Shown here in pieces: positions 56,101 to 64,000 of a DNA stretch of 64,000 bases. Origin of the DNA: Nematopogon swammerdamellus. Lineage: Eukaryota; Arthropoda; Insecta; Lepidoptera; Adelidae. Each line of letters opens with the position of its first letter. Position 1 is the first letter of the stretch. The position numbers were made by a program, and so were the translations under genes. The notes beneath the pieces are model-generated. The model was not told the DNA's origin, searched no databases, and saw nothing but the letters and a program-made list of their open reading frames with translations. The stretch lies in NCBI GenBank assembly GCA_946902875.1, contig OX336340.1:6903739-6967738 (forward strand), written 5' to 3'.

Positions 56101-59100
56101 TCACATGTAAATGTCAAGGGGACTTCAACTTTAATTAATAGGGGCTGCAGATGAAAGTTATTAATAAAAAAATTCCAAATGTTTTCAGTAGTTTTATAAC
56201 AGTTTGTGTAGTACGTTGATGAAAATGAAAAAAAAATATTTTTTTTAAATATGTTTCATTGTATCAAAAGTTATAGTATGAAATGTGCAGTGCGGCGAAG
56301 GTGATACGGGGCACGAATAAACCGCGCACGCATTCCTTGCGCGCGAGAAGGGAATGGCTACAGAACCCTGTGGTGGTGGTGGTCGTAAAACATTTTTATT
56401 ACCGCCGCTGCTGTTGAGCGTTTCGGCTTCTTACTTCTCGATGTTGATGTTGCAAACGTGTTACAGAAAGCGATACTGGATTTACTGTACGAACTGCTGG
56501 AGCTGCCACAGCCGGAGTGGACGGACGAGATTTCTGTGGCGCTGGCGGCAATAGACCCCTCCGACTTTCAGGTAACACGCAATCGTTTTTTATCCGACTG
56601 CGCAAAGCAAATCTCACTTTATTGCTAATATAATCGAGAGTGATCCCTGTCTATTTAGTGCACCCGGATAAGCTGACTGGCCTGAAAGCTAAGTTTCACG
56701 CTTACTTTCAATGGCGAATATTAGATAATTTATTTGTATATGCCTATACAAATTGTGGGTCGACTTCCTGTGGATCTGCCATTCAAATCAAATCAAGTTT
56801 TCAAAATACACATGTATGTACAAGTTCTTCAATTCTTGTGTTTTTAGTGGCCAATAACCATTTTTTTAGACCAGATTATGCAATCTCACCTGCTTACTTT
56901 GGCTCCGATATTGATGGTGCACATGTGCAAAAATATCACACTTGCTGGCTCATACAGAATACAGCCCCAGGTGATTTTGCATTTGTACTTTCAGAGCAGT
57001 CTGTCCTATTATTTTTAAACACAACAGCTTTACTCACGGTTCTTCACGAGCTATGTGGCTCCACGTTTCAGGCTAAGCGTATGGCCCATCATAATGAGCA
57101 CTCTGCCTGGTGCGACGGTTGGCCTATTGTCACTTTAGGTGATTGTTGCAATGTTATATGATAAATCCAAGCATTTTGTATAACCGCAAGAATAATAATA
57201 AATACAAATATAATAATTATTGCAGGACTCGTGGCGGCTGAACGATGGGTTTGTGGCGGAGGAGGGTCGCGCCATACTCCCGCACCTCGGCGCCACCGGC
57301 CCGGACATCACCGAAATACACCTTGCCCTGCTGCTCTACTGCTTCCTCGAGGTAACACTGCACACCATATTTTTATCTACAATTTACTGCCACTAATCAA
57401 ATTCCTACTATTTTAAAATGAATGAACACAGGCACAACTATTCCTGTTGTACAAAACACAGATTAGGCCGGTGATGGAGTACTGCAGTCACATCTTGGAG
57501 GGTAGTCCCCATTATCTGCTAGCGTCCTTGGACTCGATACAGCGCCGAGCCATCCGTCTTGTTGGTGACCGGAAACTTACAGATGGTCTGGAGTCCCTGA
57601 GTCGCAGACGATTTGTGGGTTCGCTTAGTCTGTTTTACAGATACTATCACGGACGCTGCTCTGCGGAACTAGCATTCCCTGCCACACGTCCTATATCCGC
57701 ATGACTCGTCGCAAAGAGACAGCACCCTTTTGTTGTTAACATTGGGCTTTTGAGAACCCATCGGTTTTCTAATTCGTTTCTTTGTCGCACCGCTAGAGTG
57801 TGGAATTGTCTTCCGGCGAGTGTATTTCCTGAATCCTTTCAGTTTATAGATTTCTTTATTAATAATATATCAAAGAACATTACATTCACTTATAGATATA
57901 TTATACATAGATATTTGCGGTTACATTATTCTAATATTATTTATTGCTTCTATTATACTTACTTATAGTTATATATAGTACGTACTTATTACTATTATAT
58001 TTATAGCCAGACGACGGACGGACATATACTTGTATTTACCTAATTTTGGGAATTTAGAAAATATAATTTGGCAGCCCTTTTAAACATTTTATGGGATGTT
58101 ACATTTTTAATTTCATTCGGAAGAGCGAAATTAACCTGGGTATCTTCCTATGTAACCTTTAACCTGGGTATCTTCAAGCGTCGTATTAACGGGCTAGACA
58201 GCCTAGCAACAGTCCGCAAATCTGCTGGCATGGCACCTAACTGAGCGTGGTTTCCCGAGGAGAGGTGATTTTGGCTCTGCCGACTGCACCATTGGTCTCT
58301 CGGCACAGACACGTATGCTGGTTTACATAAAAAAAAAAAGAATAGAAAGAGAAAGAGTAAGATGATGGCGGTCGTCTGTTTGTGACTCCTTAACAACTCA
58401 TCTACCAGACCAGGCCACCGCAGAACCTGAAATATTGCATGTTGTTAGCATACCATACCAAAATGTTGGAAAAATCTTGTATTATATCGTAATTGTTCAT
58501 CACATCTGAACTTGTAGCTAAAACTGTGCCTTCTTTTCCATCCGATAGTCGGGGCTACTGGACGGGCTGGCGGAGGTGATCGTAACGAGCGACACGTTCA
58601 TATCCGTCCGCGCCACCATCCTGCTCGGCCAGCTGCTGCACCTCATCCACCTGTTGCTGCCTCCCGAGGTGTGCAGCATCACGCCTCCGCTGCCGGCGCT
58701 GCTCGCCCACGCGGCCGCGGGCAAGCCCCAGGCGCTCGCCGCCATCGCAGCGCTGCAGCGGCTTCACAACATGCTCGAAGCTCGTCCCGCCGCCAGCAGC
58801 CTCTTCCTCGACCACATCATCCAGTACTGCGGTGGCGCCTTCGATGAGCAAGAACACAAGAACAAACCTCTCACCGTCCGAATGAGCGACACCGTCGACG
58901 AAGACAGTGTCGATCTTCTAAACGACTACGATTTTTCAGTAGAAAAGACACATAGACACAGTTTAGGGTCGCGTAGTGAATGCACCCCGAGCGGTGCGAA
59001 CCAGAGTGCGCTAGTGAAGAGTAAGAGTGTGAGCTCGCGGACTAGTGCAGTGGTGAGCAAGGTCGCCAAGTCGACCAAGCTGTTCAATCTGTTCGAGCGC

Positions 59101-62100
59101 GAGAACGACAACCTCATCCGCGACTCACTCGTCATGGAGCGGAGGGACGGCAGGAAGTGGGATTGGGACGTCATAAGGAGTATACTGAAGGTACTGTGCC
59201 GATTTATACTTTTGAAACATGTATTCCCGAACCCTTTTGCCGCCACAAATGGAGAAATTTTCCAACAAAACACAAAATACAATACACGTCTACAGTGGGG
59301 TTAAAAATGTTTTTTTAACAGATCAGTTATTTTCTGAATCTTTCCTGCGGGTTCAACTGCTATTTATTATCAAAAATAACATTGCTGTTTTTGCAAAATG
59401 GGATGTCATCTGTATGCCTGTTACCTACTCTTGAACACCTCGTCCAAGCAACATTTTGTCAGGAGAGCGAGAGGAGCGCGGAGGGAGCCGGGCTGCAGCT
59501 GGGCGCGGGCGCGCGCGCGCTGTGGACGCGGCGCGTGCTCAACTACCTGCGGCCCTCGTTCAACATGTACTCGCACGCGGACGTGTCGGGCGCGTGCCAC
59601 GACGCCACGCGCGCCGGCTGCCAGCTCGTGCGGCTGCTGCTGAGGGAGGCCACCGTGAGTACTGTACCCAATCTCTCTGTCCCAATCTAATCTGATATCG
59701 CTTGCCGGCGGTGATTTCGTACTGCTGATTGCGGGGTACCGTATACGAAATGTGATGAGGTGTTTGCCCTGCATTGGACTAAGAGTACGGGCGCACTAGA
59801 TGGCAGCGGCACGGTGCTTCACAAATATGTTAATATGAATTGCTTGCTGCACCGTGCAGTGCCGCTGCCGCTTAGTACGGTTTACTGCATAATATTTCAT
59901 AACAAGAATATTTTGACGCGCCGTGCCGTACCGCCCAGCTGCAGTGCAGTTACGCCCAGTGCGGTCGCACCTAATATATACTGCTAAGGAAGTAGAAATT
60001 GAATTATGTGCATGTTCGAAGAATAAAAAAAAATAAGGCATATAATTCCCTTCTATATTACTAGGTGGTAGGGTTTAACCCGCCCGGGTTGGTACCACCG
60101 CACTGAATGAAAGGTCGGTCCAAAAGGCTATGTAAATAGTTTGTGTTTTCCGTCCAGTTCAGTGTAGCCGGCACGACCGAAGGGAAGCACTGACGTGGCA
60201 CCAAGTTCACCCGGTGTTATGGGCTGACATCACGGATGTTGTAGGTGATGTAGCCAACCGTGTCAGATTCCATTAAAAAAAAAAAAAAAGTTCATTCCTT
60301 GGACTTTTTTGATATTGTGTATCCAGGTGTATCCACGTATGCCAGCGTGTGGCAGGGTTGTGAAAATGTATTTTATACAGTGTCTCCGTTGTAAGGTGTG
60401 GGATACTGAGAGGGGTAATGGTGTATGTGAAATAGAATAACTTTTGCTTTGCGACTTTTTATTTTGAAAACATATTTTTTTCTATTCTTCATACATCTTG
60501 AGGTTAGCGTCATGCGTGTCATCAGCGTGTATGCGTCCACTGCTGGACATAGCCTCTCCATTATTCCTACAGTGTTAATGTGGTCTTCAGCGGTGCGGAC
60601 TGCTGCATTCCGCCGACGTACTTGCCATCGTTAGCTAGTACTCGTCTCAAAATGTATGGAGAATAGAAAAAAATATGTCTTCAAAATAAAACATTTTAAA
60701 ACCAAATGAATTAAATTTCACATACACAATCATCCCTTTCAATATTTCATACCTTTCTGCAGACACCCTGTATAGCTAAGTTAAAAACTAGCCTTTGACA
60801 TGGCAGTTTTTCTTAATTTTGAAGTGTATGTCTATCGGTTGATTGGGTATGAATGATTGGCCCCGCAGGCAGACTCACTGCGGCTGCTGGAGGAGTTCTT
60901 CCAGGACGTGAACGCGCAGGTGGTGGCCATCCTGGAGGCGCGCACCGCGCACGACTGCCTGTTCAGTCCGCAGCACATGACCACCACCATGTGCCAGATG
61001 TACTTCCTGTTCGCCGGCCAGCTCTGCCACTCGTGGCTCGGCCTCAAGCTCCTCCACGACACGGGCCTCTACAAGAGGTCAGTCACTTCATACTGTCCAG
61101 TCTCTTAAGTCTGAGATGACGCATCTCAATGTGCAACCATTCAGACATGATGGGTACCCGCACCTCAGGGCTTTCAAAACGGATCTCTTATGCAATCACT
61201 CGTTCATCCATCTAGCTAAAAACATAACTGTCTACGGGAATTTCACTTTTGTAGAAATTGTATATAAACCTGACAATATTGACCGGATTCAGTTTGAACG
61301 CCATGTGCGAAGAAGAACTGACAAGAAACTGTAGGGATTTAGTTTCACTTCTGTCTACAGGTTTAAGTCTATTGTTTTCAACGTGAATACATTCTCTGTT
61401 TCACTTTTATGTAATATTGATTTTTTTTTTCATTCAACATATTTTTTCGCCGGCAGCTTGCTCGACCTGTCAACAACGACGCACCACAGCTGCTACGTGA
61501 AACTAGTCATATCGAGCCTCGACTACACGCTCGACTCGCACGCACGTGAGATCCTCTCCCGCACGCTCACGTGCAACATCGACGCGTCCCGTCTGTACGC
61601 CACGCAGTTCCTCAATGTTCTTCTACGCGCATCACAAAAGTCCGGCGAAATCCTCAGAACGAAGATGAAGGGCGGAGCGCGAATGAGGGCGCGAGAACAG
61701 AGTAAATCTCCTTACAATGGTGATGTGGAAGGGACACGCTCGTCATCTCAGTCGGACGACATGGATACGTGGATATTGAAGATGCTGGTGCGACAGATAA
61801 GGGATGAGTCGAAGGCGGTAGTGCGGTGTGCGCTGGCGATATTGGACGAGGCGTGTAACGTGCCGGTAAGTGATAATATTTAATATTATTTATTAGCGAA
61901 TTAGGATTGCATGCGTTGGGCGCCACTGTCACTGCGACACTTTCATATATATTTTCTTGCAGCGGAAAGCTGTAGTGTTCCTGACTTTTCTTTTCAATGC
62001 TATACTCAGACTGCAGTATTTCCCATGACTGTGGAAAGTGTCTCGGATAATAATGATCTACAAAGATGGAAAACCACCAAATGAAGTGTCCTCCTGCCGA

Positions 62101-64000
62101 CCAATCTGTGTGTAGAGGTTGTTCCCCTCTAGTCCAGTATAGCCAACAATCCAGGGAAGTCTCCGGTATGGCACCTACCTTCTCGGAGGTGATATTGGCT
62201 AGTCAGAGCATGTGCTTTGGCCCCTCTGACTCAGCCACCCATAACGGATTACATAAAAAAAAAAAAATCAGCTTTTTTCCCATCATGTCTAAGCTATTTG
62301 AGACTATTTTTCTAAGTTGTCTAAATCCAATGGCTAAAGAAACATACCTGACCACCAATTTGGGCTCCGATCCCAACATTCGATAATCGAGCAGGTACAC
62401 TGTGTTGTTCCAAAAGTAAGAAATATTTGAGAAAAAGGAATCCTGTGTTCCTGGATATACAGCAGGCCTTCCATCGAGTTTGGCATAAAGGACTGCTATA
62501 TAAAATAAAGAAAACACTTTATAACAAGGTACACATGACAATAGCCTTGTACCTAGATGGGCATTTAATTTTATTTTATTTCATGTCAATGCAATCAGCT
62601 CGTGTTATGAGCAGGTATTATGTTGGCTGATGTGTAAGGATAGTTGTCCATAGGGAATAGCTAATTTGTTCACTTGCCTAACATATTTTGTATCCCACTT
62701 TTGATAATCTCTTTCAGGGCTACCTTCAACGACTGATCGCGATGCGGGACACAGTGCGGCAGAACTGCGGGCTCAACCGGGACGCGCCGCCGAGCGTGCG
62801 GGCGCTTGGCACGGTAGGCGATCGCGGCTACCTGCTGTGGCTGCACCTGGAGGTGGCGAGCGCGTCCGCGGACCCGCAGCACGACTCCTTCCTCAGCCGG
62901 CAGCTACAGTTCTGGACAGAGTCTTATAACTTGAGGTTAGCCTCTTTCGCATTTGATTTTCCATCATGAATTCAAGAGAGGCTAGCTTTTTGTTACTGCA
63001 TGTAACTTCACGGACACCTGATTTGTATGAAATATTAAAAGAAGATAGGGTGTAAAGCGGACTTATGTGACGTTTTTATTTCTGACAATGTACTTAATGG
63101 TTTGTAAATGTGTCTGTGTAGATACGTTCGGCTAATAGACGCAGAGACCCACGAGGCGCTGACGCTGGCGTCAGAGGGCGGGGAGGCGGGCGGGGGCACG
63201 CGCTCGGCCGGCCGACGCTCGACGCGCGGCTCGACGGTGCCGCCGCACCTGCACGCCTCGCTCGCGCAGCACGCGCTCGGCCGCCGCCATCTCGCCACCG
63301 TGCTGCCGCAACACTACCGGGTGTGTACAGACACTAGGCATCTACAGCATAAGTTAGCCATCGGGCGGTCTAGAGTTAGAATGGTTTTTGTAGCAGTGGC
63401 GCCATCTCTCGATTCAGAGTAACACAAGTGGTCAGAACACTAACCGCTGAAATGCCTGTGCCACAACCTTGCGCCAGCACAGAAAGGTGACCGAAACGCC
63501 CGCGACGTAATCCATGTGCCAGTGTCAAGGCCGACTTTCGGCATTAAAATACACACTATTTGAATATGGCGATAAGGCTCAATCATAGTTCTGAAAACGG
63601 GTGAAGATAACGAAACTAAAAAAAAACTGCAATGAAAATATAATATAATCAATATATTTAAAAAAAAATGGATATCAACACATTAGCTAGCTACTGATTC
63701 ATTAAAATAAAAAAATAAATAAATAGACTTAACAGTTTCCGGTTCTGTCATCTGTGTTCGCCGCCTATGTAAAATGTAAAATTATATAAATGTGTTGGTG
63801 TGGTGTTGCAGTGCATAAAGCAGGGCGGGTGCAGCACGGAGCAAGAGGTGCAGGAGCTGAAGGCGTCGCTGTGGGCGCTCGGCAACACGGCGACCTCGCC
63901 GCAGGGCGTGGAGCTGCTGCTGGCGCTCAGCGGCGGCCTCGACGAGTCCGTGTTCGTGTCGACCGTGCGGCTCGCGATGCACTGCGCCGTGTACTCGGTG
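47155..64000 (+). CDS. rictor: rictor, mTORC2 scaffold subunit (5' two thirds, runs off edge)
   Basis: Sixteen exons keep phase throughout: 47155-47188, 47264-47528, 49447-49578, 50605-50819, 53094-53316, 54725-54794, 55840-55926, 56467-56571, 57226-57351, 58549-59190, 59463-59654, 60869-61077, 61457-61865, 62718-62935, 63122-63320 and 63812 to the window end (about 1105 residues of a protein ~1700 long in human). Rictor is the defining scaffold of TOR complex 2, needed for Akt phosphorylation. Matches to the family in order: MICLRISLVDESVHVRATAL and VLRYLIRCEQ (exons 2-3), NEVERAQALRVVRR (4), CAPYCDFNFR (5), DSWRLNDGFVAEEGRAILPH (9), FISVRATILLGQLLHLIHLL (10), KWDWDVIRSILK (10), VKLVISSLDYTLDSHAREIL and SRLYATQFLNVLLRAS (13), DRGYLLWL (14), LKASLWALGNTATSPQG (16). 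These cover the HEAT-rich N and middle domains into the V domain. Exon 5 is the last of four tandem copies. Introns carry several SINEs and MITEs. The phosphorylation-rich C-terminus lies beyond the window. Confidence 0.95.
47189..47263 (+). other. rictor intron 1, 75 nt, in-frame and stop-free
   Basis: Donor AAAG|gtaacg and acceptor ttgcag|GG look valid. Yet the 75 nt are an exact multiple of three and read through without a stop, so both spliced and retained forms keep the frame. Excision is my preferred reading because the join G|GG is phase-consistent. Confidence 0.5.
47970..48245 (-). pseudogene. non-LTR RT C-terminal zinc-knuckle remnant in rictor intron 2
   Basis: Minus strand reads KHLLCGCKILLERGQCSCRH and DKALQIIREAINLSIAR. 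This Cys/His-rich, C(x)GC(x)n RHD pattern resembles the C-terminal knuckle of certain lepidopteran LINE proteins. No RT domain remains. Confidence 0.45.
48500..48585 (+). pseudogene. RTE LINE C-terminal scrap
   Basis: taccgctgaaggccgagggc and atatgtccagcagtggacgc correspond to the end of the RTE ORF2 seen at 14880-14930. Too short for any function. Confidence 0.5.
48725..49152. mobile_element. CpG-rich TIR element in rictor intron 2
   Basis: The left end (tagccgcgtagtgactgagc gcggc, then gaggctgcctcgg) is inverted at the right (gaggctgcctcgcgcggc, then gcgctcagtcagtacgcggc tat). The interior repeats gaggctgcctcg and is far richer in CpG than any neighbour except exons. No coding frame is conserved. 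Superfamily unknown. Confidence 0.6.
49845..49935 (+). repeat. interspersed repeat C, copy 2
   Basis: acgctgaatcccgacaatcg ggttaagcagaa through caccacgtttcgccaagtat; the hairpin loop is shortened relative to 5935-6090. Confidence 0.6.
50295..50523. mobile_element. 229-bp TIR MITE in rictor intron 3
   Basis: Ends cgctaggtttggcatcagtt cagtcc and its inverse ggactgaactgatgccaacc ctagcg form ~26-bp inverted repeats with one or two mismatches. The interior echoes the ends (cagtctgg, ccagactg). Non-coding; only 80 bp upstream of exon 4. Confidence 0.75.
50925..51318 (+). repeat. SINE family A copy with clear 5S-like head
   Basis: Starts gtcagcctcgatagctcagt. The block at 50976-51018 (ttaagcaacgctgggtgcgg, tcagtacttggatgggtgac cg) is close to the internal promoter half of eukaryotic 5S rRNA. 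Then ggaggctgag, a degenerate B box ggttcggattc, the core, the gtagccggcacgatc motif and a 3' domain with A-tail. It lacks the upstream 5' block seen in 38278-38365. Confidence 0.85.
51997..52172 (+). mobile_element. GC-rich MITE in rictor intron 4, copy 1
   Basis: Ends aaggtaagaccgca and its inverse tgcggtctcacctt. Interior gcactgcactgcagcagggc, cacggcgcgttaaaatattt and ggcgctgcacgacacggcaa. A second copy of the family, inverted, is at 59788-59980. Confidence 0.65.
52201..52447 (+). repeat. SINE family A copy beside the exon repeat
   Basis: Begins at the core (taggtcccttcccttcctac), so it is 5' truncated, and ends in an A-tail at 52447. The pentamer gtgta occurs on both sides (52198-52202 and 52448-52452) as target duplication. 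Removing the SINE restores the same flank (tacagtgtataatgtg) that precedes exon-copies 2-4. Confidence 0.85.
52462..53275 (+). repeat. four tandem 208-bp copies of a rictor exon
   Basis: Acceptor-plus-exon units start at 52470, 52678, 52886 and 53094, exactly 208 bp apart. Each has gtgtgcag| acceptor and codes VLNP(P/S)LFIACGGVSAVTRF, then LQELATPRMAEALCGVLLHM. Only the fourth continues into CAPYCDFNFRPGWLDKN and a true donor; the first three break at ctgtctct followed by gtacgcgtgcctacagtgta, the flank of the next unit. Copies 1 and 3 share gtgcggtgtgcag and ccgccg, copies 2 and 4 gtggtgtgtgcag and ccgtcg, indicating duplication of a 416-bp pair. Confidence 0.95.
53560..53670 (+). repeat. 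interspersed repeat C, copy 3
   Basis: actgcatcccggcaatcggg gtaaacagagtaatcgg, hairpin ttgtgctgctagtactc / gacagcacaa, ending accacaacgtttagc. Confidence 0.6.
53695..53822 (-). repeat. interspersed repeat D, copy 2
   Basis: ataccctgcgaagtttcttg tcggttcttc through agtctaactgctatatgaat gatcaataaac, as at 3745-3895. Confidence 0.6.
54350..54425 (+). repeat. SINE family A 5' fragment
   Basis: ttaccgtgtggggccccaga through gtcgtaaaaggcgactaagg gata; body missing. Confidence 0.75.
54530..54670 (-). repeat. interspersed repeat C, copy 4 (inverted)
   Basis: tacttggcgaaacgtggtgg tcggtgttgtgctg, loop, gtacaacaccgat, then ccccgattgtcgggattcag; reverse complement of 49845-49935. Confidence 0.65.
55060..55560 (-). 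pseudogene. non-LTR (42968-type) 3' fragment in rictor intron 6
   Basis: T-run at about 55062, then the reversed LINE 3' end. Minus strand reads SVFYRLFHRECSEEQFNAIL, FHLHTTRTGQGLHPYALDLQ and PPHATECPWTSLDTLWG. Frameshifted near 55250. Confidence 0.8.
55645..55730 (+). pseudogene. RTE LINE C-terminal scrap
   Basis: ccgtaccgctgaaggccggg and atttccagcagtggaagttt match the RTE ORF2 end. Rictor intron 6. Confidence 0.5.
56640..57161 (+). other. 173-codon ORF in rictor intron 8, function unknown
   Basis: ATG-initiated frame between rictor exons 8 and 9, on the same strand. The protein would be hydrophobic and Cys/His-containing (LFVYAYTNCGSTSCGSAIQI, VLHELCGSTFQAKRMAHHNE). I recognise no domain. 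Composition is like the surrounding intron, so it may be chance or a transposon relic. Confidence 0.25.
57430..57845 (+). pseudogene. non-LTR RT C-terminal fragment (family L2) in rictor intron 9
   Basis: Reads YKTQIRPVMEYCSHILEGSP, LASLDSIQRRAIRLVGDRKL and, after a frame change at about 57700, RTHRFSNSFLCRTARVWNCL. This is the post-RT C-terminal region of a Jockey/CR1-like LINE. Its 3' UTR resumes at 58140 after ~290 bp of inserted AT-rich DNA. Confidence 0.75.
58140..58338 (+). repeat. L2 LINE 3' end with A-tail
   Basis: cttcaagcgtcgtattaacg ggctagacagcc, atggcacctaactgagcgtg, gaggagaggtgattttggct, then cgtatgctggtttacat and an A-run. Reverse copy at 34028-34200. Its last ~120 bp resemble the 3' domain of SINE family B. 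Confidence 0.75.
59788..59980 (-). mobile_element. GC-rich MITE in rictor intron 11, copy 2
   Basis: Contains gaattgcttgctgcaccgtg, tttactgcataatatttcat, ttttgacgcgccgtgccgta and cagtgcggtcgcacc. These line up with the reverse complement of 51997-52172. Ends are less well preserved. Confidence 0.6.
60033..60289 (+). repeat. SINE family A copy
   Basis: Starts at the aaggcatataattccc block and runs through the core (actaggtggtagggtttaac), gtagccggcacgaccgaagg and the 3' domain to an A-tail. 5' truncated. Rictor intron 11. Confidence 0.9.
60374..60772. mobile_element. mariner-type MITE with nested RTE scrap
   Basis: Inverted ends around tacagtgtctccgttgtaag and ctttctgcagacaccctgta, flanked by TA. 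Interior gtgaaatagaataacttttg matches that of the 37762-38031 MITE. About 60505-60625 is a reversed RTE LINE end (gcgtccactgctggacatag, then gtcttcagcggtgcggac) inserted later. Rictor intron 11. Confidence 0.65.
62108..62267 (+). repeat. SINE family B 3' fragment
   Basis: ctagtccagtatagccaaca through cctaccttctcggaggtgat, cagccacccataacggat and an A-tail. Rictor intron 13. Confidence 0.8.
62268..62600 (+). pseudogene. non-LTR RT N-terminal-domain fragment in rictor intron 13
   Basis: FPIMSKLFETIFLSCL matches the RPISLLPxMSKLFE block of Jockey-like RTs. After a frame break FLDIQQAFHRVWHKGLLYKI matches the first catalytic block (AFDRVWH), with the catalytic Asp replaced by His. Dead fragment, different element from 42968-44200. 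Confidence 0.7.
63321..63811. other. rictor intron 15
   Basis: AT-rich intron without recognisable repeat; donor CGG|gtgtgt and acceptor gttgcag|TGC. Confidence 0.6.

Noticed and set aside
61110..61345. Extension of rictor exon 12 or a separate small gene (FERHVRRRTDKKL ending)
   Set aside because: Rictor splices at 61077 with the phase matched by 61457; the fragment resembles the DKKL end seen in repeat D and is probably transposon-derived.

Overview
This window looks like lepidopteran (moth or butterfly) nuclear DNA. It is AT-rich with GC-rich coding islands, has GT-AG introns full of transposons, and carries repeat families I associate with Lepidoptera: RTE and Jockey/CR1-like LINEs, BEL/Pao, hAT and mariner MITEs, and the ACTAGCTGAGCCCGCGGCTT and GAGGGTTCCGTA high-copy repeats. 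There is no bacterial gene organisation, no CRISPR array and no convincing free-standing RNA gene.

Layout: (1) 1-24.3 kb is gene-poor and is a stratified transposon graveyard. It holds a mariner broken by a SINE and lying inside a hAT-type MITE (846-2364), two larger hAT-type elements with perfect 8-bp target duplications (13632-15235 and 15713-17853, the latter splitting a SINE), a 1.46-kb palindrome (10163-11621), and LINE, RTE and hAT-transposase remnants. A CpG-rich patch with two CRE sites and an ETS-type palindrome lies at 6361-6465. (2) 24.4-32.2 kb: ZMAT2, a spliceosomal U1-type zinc-finger protein gene (+ strand, 4 exons, 198 aa). Its promoter, exon 1 and exon 2 lie between two oppositely oriented ~69-bp minisatellite arrays. 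(3) 36.4-37.2 kb: a small three-exon gene for a secreted 112-aa precursor with a tetrabasic cleavage site and a C-terminal amphipathic cationic helix, a candidate new effector or antimicrobial peptide. (4) 39.4-40.7 kb: an intronless minus-strand gene for a SANT/Myb-like nuclear protein, most like SNAPC2. (5) 42-46.6 kb: SINE, LINE and BEL/Pao remnants. (6) 47.15 kb to the window end: the 5' two thirds of rictor (mTORC2 scaffold), 16 exons in perfect phase, about 1105 residues, running off the right edge. Its introns hold SINEs, MITEs and LINE pieces, and one HEAT-repeat exon is present as four 208-bp tandem copies.

The host genes are unrelated housekeeping genes (pre-mRNA splicing, snRNA transcription, TOR signalling) plus one probable secreted peptide; they do not form a pathway or operon. 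The most interesting items are the rictor exon quadruplication, the orphan peptide gene, the two large inverted-repeat structures, and a SINE whose pol III head combines a 5S rRNA-like block with tRNA-like boxes. All exon calls come from reading translations and splice phases by eye; family names come from recalled conservation, not from searches.
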